This document shows positions 1 to 6,258 of a stretch of 10,730 nt of DNA, one piece after another (within the stretch, counting starts at the first letter, position 1; every line of letters starts with the position of its first letter). The notes under the pieces are model-generated. The model had not been told where the DNA came from, did not search any database, and saw nothing but the letters and a program-made list of their open reading frames with translations. The DNA is taken from the NCBI RefSeq assembly GCF_047607725.1, contig NZ_JBLKSS010000055.1, positions 1-10,730 on the forward strand, read 5' to 3'. This DNA is from JBLKSS01 sp047607725 (lineage in GTDB: Bacteria > Pseudomonadota > Gammaproteobacteria > Enterobacterales > Enterobacteriaceae). The position numbers and the translations under genes are program-made.

Positions 1-134
1 CTCAAACCGGGATGGAAATAAAAGTTATTAAAATCAATACAATGTGAAAATGCAATGAGCATAAGCGTGTAACGTAGGTTTACTGTCTCATACAACAAAC
101 CCACCAATAATTCAAGACGTCCTCCACGGGGCGC
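1..134. other. AT-rich stretch without a recognisable gene
   Basis: This is where the body of gor would be expected, read leftward, but no glutathione reductase sequence can be recognised in any frame. The stretch is AT-rich, like an intergenic or promoter region. The simplest reading is that a deletion joined the first codons of gor to downstream non-coding DNA. No gene is called. Confidence 0.4.
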
Positions 135-188
135 TTACGTTGACGCAATGCCGCCGCCAATGGCGAGGTAATCGTAATGTCGGGTCAT
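135..188 (-). pseudogene. gor: gor remnant: N-terminal stub of glutathione reductase
   Basis: Read on the minus strand from the ATG at 188-186, the 17 codons before a TAA at 137-135 give MTRHYDYLAIGGGIAST. The known start of E. coli Gor is MTKHYDYIAIGGGSGGIAS, so the match is nearly perfect apart from a missing Ser-Gly-Gly. The missing residues belong to the GGGSGG loop that binds FAD, and their codons sit in a GGC run where slippage could delete nine bases. The reading stops at codon 18 and no later Gor sequence follows. A good ribosome binding site (AAGGAA at 202-197) remains 8 bases upstream of the ATG. The stub lies downstream of rlmJ on the same strand, the same order as in E. coli. Gor normally reduces glutathione disulfide with NADPH, and this copy cannot. 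Confidence 0.85.
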
Positions 189-285
189 TCGGGCGTTTCC
201 TTCAGCAAAATCGTTGGCACAAGTGTAGCGTGCAAACGCGCGTTGTCGCAAAGATTGCATCAATCCCTTTGATAGGCCGCCTGAT

Positions 286-1128
286 TTACTCCGCCACCAG
301 CCAGCGCGCGAAAGCGTGACCCTGGCCGGAAGGCACCAGAGTCTGATGCAGCCAAGGCAGCAACGCGTTCATCTGTTGTTCCAGTTTCCAGGGGGGATTG
401 ATGACAATCATGCCTGAAGCGGTCATGCCGCGCCTGTCGCTATCGGGACGGACCGCCAGTTCAATCTGTAAAATACGGCGGATGCCGCTTTGCTCCAGCG
501 CCGACAATGTGCGCTTTACCTGCTGGCGCAGCACCACCGGATACCACAGCGCATAGACGCCGGTGGCGAAACGCTTATAGCCTTCCTGAATCGCGCTAAC
601 CCCGTCCTGATAGTCGGTTTTTAACTCATAAGGCGGATCGATCAGCACCACGCCGCGACGGGAGGCCGGCGGCAGTTGGGACTTCAATTGTTGATAACCG
701 TCAGCCCGCAGCACCGATGCCCGGGGATCTTTGTGAAACTCGCTGCGCAACAGCGGATAGTCACTGACGTGCAGCTCGGTCAAATGTAATTTATCTTCGC
801 CGCGCAGCAGTTGGCGGGCCAATAGGGGCGAGCCGGGATAATAGCGCAACTGGCCGGCGCGGTTGAAATGACGGACCACCTCCAGATAAGGCGCCAGCAA
901 AGCGGGGGCATCGTCACGCTGCCAGATCCGGGCGATGCCTTCCAGAAATTCACCGGTGCGCTCGGCCTGTTCACCGGAAAGCAAATAGCGGCCCGTGCCG
1001 GCATGGCTGTCAAGATAAAGGAAGGGTTTTTCCTTTTCCTTTATCGCGCTCAGGATGAGGCTGAGCACGGTATGTTTGAGCACATCGGCGTGATTGCCGG
1101 CGTGAAAGCTGTGGTGATAGCTGAGCAT
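286..1128 (-). CDS. rlmJ: 23S rRNA (adenine2030-N6)-methyltransferase RlmJ
   Basis: RlmJ uses S-adenosylmethionine to methylate N6 of A2030 in 23S rRNA, acting in the cytoplasm on rRNA before full ribosome assembly. The 280-residue product has the same length as E. coli RlmJ and aligns end to end by eye. It opens with the family N-terminus MLSYHHSFHAGNHADVLKH. The SAM loop LDSHAGTG is at residues 39-46, and the catalytic DPPY motif of N6-adenine methyltransferases is at 164-167. The C-terminal block RRGMTASGMIVINPPWKLEQQ is conserved and starts near residue 233. The ATG at 1128 is chosen because it gives the exact family N-terminus, although the ribosome binding site is weak. In E. coli this gene is followed by gor and faces prlC. 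Here gor survives as a stub and prlC is about 5 kb away. No lesion is seen. Confidence 0.96.
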   Translation of the reverse strand: MLSYHHSFHAGNHADVLKHTVLSLILSAIKEKEKPFLYLDSHAGTGRYLLSGEQAERTGEFLEGIARIWQRDDAPALLAPYLEVVRHFNRAGQLRYYPGSPLLARQLLRGEDKLHLTELHVSDYPLLRSEFHKDPRASVLRADGYQQLKSQLPPASRRGVVLIDPPYELKTDYQDGVSAIQEGYKRFATGVYALWYPVVLRQQVKRTLSALEQSGIRRILQIELAVRPDSDRRGMTASGMIVINPPWKLEQQMNALLPWLHQTLVPSGQGHAFARWLVAE

Positions 1129-1282
1129 AGGTTTGATATCTACTTGAGATTGAATGAATATTTTATTAATGCCGATGCCGAAGTTCGCGCCTGCCGGCCC
1201 CGGTTTGTTTCAAGGACCCGCGCACATCACCCTAAGCAAAGAACAGCATCTAAACACCAGGTCAGACGGACGATTATATCAG

Positions 1283-1364
1283 GATGAGGGTGAAAGGGGT
1301 TAAAAGCTTCCCAACGCCTCGGCGTTTATGGCATGAAGCGCAGAGAGGCGCACCCACCCTCATC
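1283..1364. repeat. Inverted repeat with 10-bp arms
   Basis: GATGAGGGTG at 1283-1292 is perfectly complementary to CACCCTCATC at 1355-1364, with 62 bases between. A smaller palindrome, AACGCC-TC-GGCGTT (1313-1326), lies inside. The function is unknown. The arms could mark a small degenerate repeat element in this gene-poor stretch, or could be chance. Confidence 0.35.
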
Positions 1365-1553
1365 ATGATCCTTGGCCGGGAGTGAAGGTTTTCAGCAGCC
1401 AACGCAGTGCGGGGCGCAAAAAGCGCGCCAACAAAGGGCGTGAAGATGCGTGAAAAAGGGAGGTTTGCGAGGGTTAATGGCGGTATTCCCTTATCTTGGA
1501 GGGATTATGATAACAGTGAACGGCACGCATTATTGTGAACCTTCATTCTAGGA

Positions 1554-1572
1554 GGGCGTGCCCGCCACGCCC
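1554..1572. repeat. GC-rich hairpin, 7-bp stem
   Basis: GGGCGTG (1554-1560) and CACGCCC (1566-1572) form a perfect stem around a 5-base loop. No T run follows on either strand, so a Rho-independent terminator is not supported. Confidence 0.4.
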
Positions 1573-1835
1573 CTCGGTGGCTGGGGTGGTGATCGGTCAT
1601 TTGTCATCAGGCATCGGTTACCGGGCGCCAGCCCCGTGCAGGCAGCATCGCGATAAGACGGGCTTAAGGCCAGAGCGTTACCCTCTTTTTGCGCCTGATG
1701 TGAGAATCGCTTGCGACAAAGTGACGCCGGTGGCTTGATAGGGGGTATGCGCTCGCCCTGGTTACGTCGATCGTTAAGTGTCATTTGCGTTTAAAAGGGC
1801 ATTATCTATTTTAATATAAATGTCATTACGTCGCG

Positions 1836-1875
1836 ATTAACTGAGTATTCTCCAGGAGTTGAAATACTCATTAAT
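1836..1875 (+). promoter_or_regulatory. Extended inverted repeat in the permease leader
   Basis: TGAGTATT (1842-1849) is perfectly complementary to AATACTCA (1863-1870). Pairing continues outward through ATTAA (1836-1840) with TTAAT (1871-1875), leaving one bulged C at 1841, so 13 base pairs form in all. The 13-base loop contains CTCCAGGAG. No T run follows, so a simple terminator is unlikely. The element sits 125-165 bases upstream of the permease start. It could be a DNA operator, whose half-site centres are about 21 bp apart or two helical turns, or an RNA element in the 5' leader. Which one cannot be decided from sequence. Confidence 0.5.
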
Positions 1876-1953
1876 GTGTTTCATTATGATCCTGTCGTCG
1901 CTTCAGATATCAAATCATTTAATATTCATATTATTAAGTGCATGTGATGCCAG

Positions 1954-1976
1954 ACCGCTCCAGGAAACGAGGCGGT
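1954..1976 (+). promoter_or_regulatory. Second stem-loop just before the permease ribosome binding site
   Basis: ACCGC (1954-1958) pairs with GCGGT (1972-1976). TC (1959-1960) pairs with GA (1969-1970), with one bulged G at 1971, and the loop is CAGGAAAC. The hairpin ends 11 bases before the GGGAGGAG ribosome binding site at 1988-1995. It contains CTCCAGGA (1958-1965), the same octamer found in the loop of the upstream inverted repeat (1850-1857). Its CTCC could in principle pair with the ribosome binding site. This is inference from complementarity only. Confidence 0.35.
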
Positions 1977-1999
1977 AGTCAATAATAGGGAGGAGTATC

Positions 2000-3313
2000 A
2001 TGCAGGGAGCAGAGATTAATAAAAATGACCATGCCTATAATCGGGTGCCGGCAAATTCCCGGGTGAGTCTGTTAAATGCCACCTTGGTGCGAATGGGGAT
2101 GATGACGTCTTTATCGCAATTTATGGTTGGCGCAACGTTAGGCCACAGCATGACTTTCGGGCAGGCCATGCTAGCGACGGTACTCGGCAGCCTGATATTG
2201 GAAATCGTCGGCCTGGGAATGGGGCTGGTCGGGATGAAAGAGGGATTATATACCAGCCTGCTGGCCCGCTGGTGCGGCTTCGGACGCATCGGCTCGGGGA
2301 TCATTGGCGTATTTATTGCCTTAAGCCTGATAGGCTGGTTTGGCGTGCAGAATTCGGTACTGGCCGATGGATTGCTGCATGCTTCTCAGGGTATGCTTAA
2401 TTATCCCGCCGCCGCCGTTTTGTCTGGATTGATCATCACTCTCTTGGTCTTATACGGTTTTTCCGCACTCAGTTGGACGGCGAAAATCTCCGTCCCATTA
2501 TTTTTCTTGGTGGTGCTGTATATCTTATATGATATTGTCAGCGGCCCCGATGTGATTAATTTTTTTCATGGCCAGCCAAATGGCCAGGCGATGTCGTTAA
2601 GTCAGGGGGCAACGATGGTTGCGGGCGGATGCATTGTCGGCGCGTTAATTTCTCCCGATATCAGCCGCTATTGTAAAAATAAGAACCACGTTTTGTTTAT
2701 GATTACTTCATCCATTGTTGTTGGTGAAATAATTATAAATTGTATGTCCATCATCGTCGCCCACGCGCTCGGAACGGCGGATGTGGTCACTATCATGACC
2801 CATAGCGCCGGCTGGATTGGTTTAGTTACCGTGATCCTCTCCGCCATCAAAGTGAATGACGTCAACTTATACTCCGCAAGCCTCGGCCTGGCGACGGCGC
2901 TGGACGGACTGAGCCGCCGCAAATGGCGCTACCGCTGGCTGACGCTGCTGTTGGGGCTTACCGGCACGATGCTTTCGGTTCTGGGCATCATTAGTCATTT
3001 TATCGACTTTCTCATTTTGCTCGGCGTGCTGTTCCCGCCGATCACCGGCATTATGCTGGTGGATTATTATGTGCTGCGCACCCATCGCACGCTGCTGAAT
3101 GCCACGCGCGAGCGCCACACGCTGCCAGATGCGGCGTCGACGCCTGTGATCGGTTGGTCGGGCATGGTGGCCTGGCTGAGTGGCAGTCTGGTGGGCTTCG
3201 CTTTGCATCTGGGGATCTCGTCAGTGAATTCGCTGTTGGCGGCCGGCCTGTTTTATTGGCTGATGGCGGAGGTGAAACAGAAAATAGTGACTCGATGTCG
3301 GTCTGATGCGTAA
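2000..3313 (+). CDS. NCS1-family nucleobase permease, CodB-like
   Basis: This 437-residue polytopic inner-membrane protein resembles the NCS1 (nucleobase:cation symporter-1) family, the group of the cytosine permease CodB, which imports a nucleobase with a cation. About twelve hydrophobic segments are visible. Family-like blocks that can be compared with CodB are IGWFGVQ (111-117), SPDISRY (218-224, against TADFVRF), VNDVNLYSASLGL (285-297, against TNDNALYASGLG) and PPITGIMLVDYYV (346-358). The N-terminal 20 residues are polar and cytoplasmic, as is usual. Its length is close to that of CodB. The start is fixed by a strong ribosome binding site, GGGAGGAG (1988-1995). No deaminase or hydrolase gene lies next to it, so the substrate (cytosine, purine, allantoin or another) stays open. 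The leader carries two stem-loops that may regulate it. The frame is intact. Confidence 0.85.
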   Translation: MQGAEINKNDHAYNRVPANSRVSLLNATLVRMGMMTSLSQFMVGATLGHSMTFGQAMLATVLGSLILEIVGLGMGLVGMKEGLYTSLLARWCGFGRIGSGIIGVFIALSLIGWFGVQNSVLADGLLHASQGMLNYPAAAVLSGLIITLLVLYGFSALSWTAKISVPLFFLVVLYILYDIVSGPDVINFFHGQPNGQAMSLSQGATMVAGGCIVGALISPDISRYCKNKNHVLFMITSSIVVGEIIINCMSIIVAHALGTADVVTIMTHSAGWIGLVTVILSAIKVNDVNLYSASLGLATALDGLSRRKWRYRWLTLLLGLTGTMLSVLGIISHFIDFLILLGVLFPPITGIMLVDYYVLRTHRTLLNATRERHTLPDAASTPVIGWSGMVAWLSGSLVGFALHLGISSVNSLLAAGLFYWLMAEVKQKIVTRCRSDA

Positions 3314-3315
3314 TA

Positions 3316-3329
3316 GCCGGCGCGCCGGC
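3316..3329. repeat. Perfect 14-bp palindrome right after the permease stop
   Basis: GCCGGCGCGCCGGC is its own reverse complement and starts 2 bases after the permease TAA. It could fold as a short GC-rich hairpin at the mRNA end and protect or terminate the transcript. It lacks the following T run needed to call an intrinsic terminator. Confidence 0.35.
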
Positions 3330-3461
3330 GGGTGGGGAGACGCGTGAGCGGTGCGGCGGTTGTTGCACTCGCCATGGGTGATGCCGCGGGTAGCCAGCGC
3401 CGCTCTGAGCTGTTTGGCGCTCATCAGGCGCCGGCTTCTGCGCCGTTCACCGCTACAGCCA

Positions 3462-4130
3462 TCAGGCATGATAATCGGCAATGATCTCCAGTACGCCATT
3501 AATAACAAACTGAACGCTCATACACACTAGCAAAAATCCCATCAGTCGTGAAATCGCTTCGATACCGCTGGCGCCGACCACATGCATAATGGCGCTTGAA
3601 CTGCGCAGCGCGATCCAGACAATCAGGCTGATGGTCAGAAAAACCAGCACCGGCGCCAGTGCGGTGATCCAGGGCGCGAAATAGACATCCTCGTTAACGG
3701 TAGACACCCAGCTGATGATCATGGCGATAGTACCCGGCCCTGCCGTACTCGGCATCGCCAGCGGGACAAAGGCGATATTGGTGGCTTTATGCTTATGTAT
3801 TTCGCGCGCCTTGCTTTCGGCGATGCCGGAATCATCATCGGTCTGTGCGGGAAACAACATGCGAAAACCGATAAATGATACGATAAGCCCACCCGCGATT
3901 CGCAGCCCCGGAATGGAAATCCCGAAGGTATTCATCACCAGCGTACCGGCATAAAAGGCGACCATCATAATGGCGAACACATAGATCGACGCCAGCCGTG
4001 CCTGCTGATTGCGCTCATCCACGGTCATGTTTTTACTGAGGCTAAGGAACAGCGCCACGGTGGTGAGCGGGTTCACCAGTGGCAGCAGCACCATCAGGCT
4101 CAGGCCGATTGCTTTGAAAAGTTCAAACAT
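3462..4130 (-). CDS. marC: MarC/UPF0056-family inner-membrane protein
   Basis: The 222-residue product closely matches E. coli MarC (221 residues). It is an integral inner-membrane protein whose molecular function is not established; the old link to multiple antibiotic resistance was not supported by deletion studies. Conserved blocks are FKAIGLSLMVLLPLVNPLTT (5-24), FGISIPGLRIAGGLIV (69-84), IGFRMLFP (87-94), NIAFVPLAMPSTAGPGTIAM (118-137) and IEAISRLMGFLLVCM (190-204). Six membrane segments are likely, with a charged loop at about 95-117. The open frame extends 21 codons upstream to 4193, but the ATG at 4130 is preferred. It starts the family N-terminus and has AGGAGA 8 bases before it. The gene lies opposite to its neighbours on both sides, so it is probably a single-gene transcript. 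The marRAB operon, its neighbour in E. coli, is not here. Confidence 0.93.
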   Translation of the reverse strand: MFELFKAIGLSLMVLLPLVNPLTTVALFLSLSKNMTVDERNQQARLASIYVFAIMMVAFYAGTLVMNTFGISIPGLRIAGGLIVSFIGFRMLFPAQTDDDSGIAESKAREIHKHKATNIAFVPLAMPSTAGPGTIAMIISWVSTVNEDVYFAPWITALAPVLVFLTISLIVWIALRSSSAIMHVVGASGIEAISRLMGFLLVCMSVQFVINGVLEIIADYHA

Positions 4131-4305
4131 ACACGCTGTCTCCTGACCGTTTTGCTGACCGCCCCGGTGCCAAAACCGACGACAAGAAAGCAATAAGTCA
4201 TTAATTTTACAGGCGTTGACCCACCCTGGCCAACTGTTAAATTGTCAGTTATTATAATAAGAATGATTCAGTCATTTTCGCCTAGCCCGCAGCCAAGGAA
4301 AGCAC
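4131..4305. promoter_or_regulatory. Divergent promoter region, marC / PLP-enzyme pseudogene
   Basis: This AT-rich gap separates two outward-facing start codons and must hold both promoters. On the plus strand TATAAT is present at 4253-4258, but no good -35 box lies at the right distance. TTGACC (4216-4221) is followed after 15 bases by TTAAAT (4237-4242), another weak option. AACTG (4232-4236) and CAGTT (4246-4250) form a small inverted repeat between these boxes and could be an operator half-site pair. The ribosome binding site AAGGAA for the plus-strand gene is at 4294-4299. Confidence 0.35.
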
Positions 4306-5348
4306 ATGAATTTTGAATTGTTCAATTCTCTCAAAGCCGCGCCGGATACCGCTCGCGCGCTGAGCCTGTTTCCGGCATTAATCCCCTTTTATCAGGCGTT
4401 GGGCAATACGCCATTACAACCGGTTCCCAGCCCCGCGGGAGGCCCCGCCCGAATTTTGGCGAAATATGAATTCGTCAATCCATTCGGTTCGGTAAAAGAT
4501 CGCGCGGCGTTCGGTATGTTCTGTGAGGCGATAAATCTTCATGATTTTAGCCGCGGACCGCTAAAGCTGCTGGACGCCTCCGGCGGCAATATGGGCAAAG
4601 CCCTGGCGAAACTGGGCCAGCTGTGCGGCATACCGATACATTTGATCATTCCCGATAGTTCGCCGCCGCCGCTGGTGGCCTTCTTGCGCGACGCCGGCGC
4701 TGAACTAAGCACCGTGGAAAGCCGCTTTTTTCTGCTGGGCCTATCAGCCACGCCCAGGCAATAGGTTTGCGCGATCCCAGCTGGACATTACTGTCACAGC
4801 ACCTGAATCTGGTGAATGTGGCGGTTCATCAATACCAGACCGGGCAGGAGATCCGCCGCCAACTGGCGGATGAGCAAGCGGACGGCTGGGTGGCGGCGGT
4901 GGGCACCGGCGGTACCTTAAGCGGCGTTTATACCGCGCTTGTTCAGGATAACCCGTCGCTTGTGGTGCGCGGGACTACCCCCAGCGAATTGCCGTTTGGA
5001 ACCTATGATCCACCCAATGATAGGGATAAATTCGGCGGCGCTGGCGGCATGGGGTTCGGTTTCCGGCAACCCTTTATCGCCCATGCGGGGCTGGACACTG
5101 TGCCGTTTGATCACGTCAGTTGGCAGGAATCGCTGAGTGCGATGTATGAATTTTATCGTTTGACCGGGATCCGTATTGGCGCTTCCGCCGTGGCCAACTG
5201 GCGCAGCGCCTATCGGCTGGCGCAGGAGATGACGCCGGCGCAGCGCGTTATCACCCTGTTCGCCGATGCAGGCAGCGACGACGAGCGTAATCGGGGAGAG
5301 CGTTATTTCCATGAGCTGGGTGCGCTGCATCCGGCTTCGGCTACCTAA
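4306..5348 (+). pseudogene. Cysteine-synthase-family PLP-dependent enzyme, frameshifted
   Basis: The two halves are in different frames. The first (4306-4764) has the N-terminal family block GNTPL (33-37), the PLP lysine in FGSVKDRAAFG (K64) and a substrate loop at 90-99. It ends at a TAG after 152 codons. The second frame continues with QYQTGQEI and the phosphate-binding GTGGTLSG at about 4902-4925, and runs to 5348. Adding one T to the T6 run at 4726-4731 gives one continuous product of 347 residues (VESRFFSAGPISHAQ across the join), a normal length for this family. A one-base deletion there is therefore the simplest lesion. Fold-type II enzymes of this group make cysteine or cystathionine, or act on related amino acids, with PLP; the exact substrate cannot be told. 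The usual Ser of the substrate-binding SGN loop is Gly here (ASGGNMG), which suggests either another substrate or decay. The start is supported by AAGGAA 6 bases upstream. Confidence 0.85.
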
Positions 5349-5550
5349 CCGAGGCGTCGTTTATTCTGTTTCGCCGCGAGCGGAGCTGCGCCGTGGTGAA
5401 TCTGGACGGCGCCTCGCTTTCCTCTGACGCGCCATACCGCCCATCTGACGCCATGCCGTTGTTTATTCGGCTTCGCCTCTATCCCCGTCCCTCGCCTTAC
5501 GGCCTGGCCGCGCCACGCCTTTGTGGCGCCAGGTTTATGAGCGCCGATTC
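5349..5550. other. Convergent intergenic region with a hairpin
   Basis: This gap lies between the ends of the PLP-enzyme pseudogene (+) and the DoxX gene (-). GCGCCAC (5510-5516) and GTGGCGC (5523-5529) form a perfect 7-bp stem with a 6-base loop that could end transcripts from both sides. T runs are weak on both strands. CGAGGCG (5350-5356) also has its complement at 5410-5416. An open frame at 5393-5584 has no recognisable content and is not called. Confidence 0.4.
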
Positions 5551-5973
5551 TTATCGCCAGGCGGGATTTCGCATCACGCTATAGCGGCCGCAGCCCAGAA
5601 GCGCGATGGCCAGCCCGGCAAAAAGATAAACAGCGATATTTTCCAGCCCCCAGGCGCCCACATTTGTTAGAGTGAAAATGATGCCGGGTTCGGTAATCAG
5701 CCAGGCAAACAGCATGGTGAAGGCGAAAATCAGCGAGGCGGGTCGCACCAAAATGCCGAAAATAAACATCAATGGCACAATGATTTCTCCCAGGAATACA
5801 CCATAGGCGACGATGGCGGGCATACCGTGGGCCTGAACCATCCCGATGATGCCATTGATCCCGAATAACAGCTTGTGTATGCCGTGAAACAACATCATGG
5901 CGCCAAAGGTAAACCGTAGCAGCAATTTCCCCAGATCCGGCTTGTCCAACATTCGGTTAAAGGCAGTTAGCAT
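5551..5973 (-). CDS. DoxX-family membrane protein
   Basis: This 140-residue protein has four hydrophobic segments at about 16-36, 52-75, 77-94 and 108-128, the layout of DoxX/DoxD-type small membrane proteins. Family-like features are LLLRFTFGAMMLFHGIHKLL early in the protein, a Gly-Glu pair at the start of the second half (LGEIIVPLMFIFGI, 61-74) and the final ENIAVYLFAGLAIALLG (111-127). The family is linked in some bacteria to quinone or thiosulfate redox chemistry and to oxidative stress, but most members have no assigned function and none is claimed here. The ATG at 5973 starts a normal N-terminus, but its ribosome binding site is weak (GAGGA about 11 bases upstream). It is divergent from prlC and has no operon partner. 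Confidence 0.85.
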   Translation of the reverse strand: MLTAFNRMLDKPDLGKLLLRFTFGAMMLFHGIHKLLFGINGIIGMVQAHGMPAIVAYGVFLGEIIVPLMFIFGILVRPASLIFAFTMLFAWLITEPGIIFTLTNVGAWGLENIAVYLFAGLAIALLGCGRYSVMRNPAWR

Positions 5974-6258
5974 GATGGTACCCGTCCTCAGATAACGCGT
6001 GATGCGTATTTAGGTGTTAACAATAACTATTCATCTACTAATTACTGAATGTTTACCTGCACCAGATCAAGCAATTAATCGCTAATCCGCAACAAATGCT
6101 GGAAACCGCCGCTCCATCACGCCGTGGTCGGCGCACGGCGGAGGGAAAATGACCAGTCGTGCCGCACGGCGGCCGATACGCTTCGCTCACCATTGATTTT
6201 CGCTATAGTTAGCCTCATGTTAATCCTATTGGCTCTTCACGAACATCAGGACTGCGCT
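5974..6258. promoter_or_regulatory. Divergent control region, DoxX gene / prlC
   Basis: These 285 bases must hold both promoters. A stem CGCCGTG (6120-6126) with CACGGCG (6134-6140) and a second palindrome CGTGC-C-GCACG (6158-6168) lie upstream of prlC. GCACGGCGG occurs twice (6133-6141 and 6164-6172). TATAGT at 6204-6209 is a possible -10 box for prlC, but its -35 (CTTCGC at 6181-6186) is poor. In E. coli prlC is under heat-shock sigma-32 control. I could not see a clear CTTGAA/CCCCAT pair here. Confidence 0.35.

Larger units (their letters stand above)
1129..1999. other. Long gene-poor region between rlmJ and the permease gene
   Basis: About 870 bases separate the two start codons. The open frames here (for example 1535-1738 on plus and 1548-1784 on minus) have low-complexity, Arg/Pro-rich translations that resemble no family I know. 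The left two thirds are GC-rich with scattered inverted repeats. The last 200 bases are AT-rich and look like a regulated leader for the permease. The left part may be decayed coding DNA, but no remnant could be identified. Both divergent promoters must lie here. Confidence 0.5.

Noticed and set aside
868..1287. 139-codon plus-strand open frame
   Set aside because: It is antisense to rlmJ for most of its length, and its translation resembles no family.
3221..3508. Minus-strand open frame with MSAKQLRAALATRGITH
   Set aside because: It overlaps the ends of both the permease and marC genes. The short helix-like stretch is not enough to call a regulator.
4131..4193. 21-codon N-terminal extension of marC
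   Set aside because: The internal ATG at 4130 matches the MarC N-terminus and has a good ribosome binding site.
4767..5348. Separate gene starting at TTG 4767
   Set aside because: It is the C-terminal half of the frameshifted PLP enzyme. It lacks the PLP lysine and has no ribosome binding site.
6124..6258. 45-codon N-terminal extension of prlC
   Set aside because: It is not present in the family, starts without a ribosome binding site, and covers the likely promoter. The ATG at 6259 gives the exact family length.
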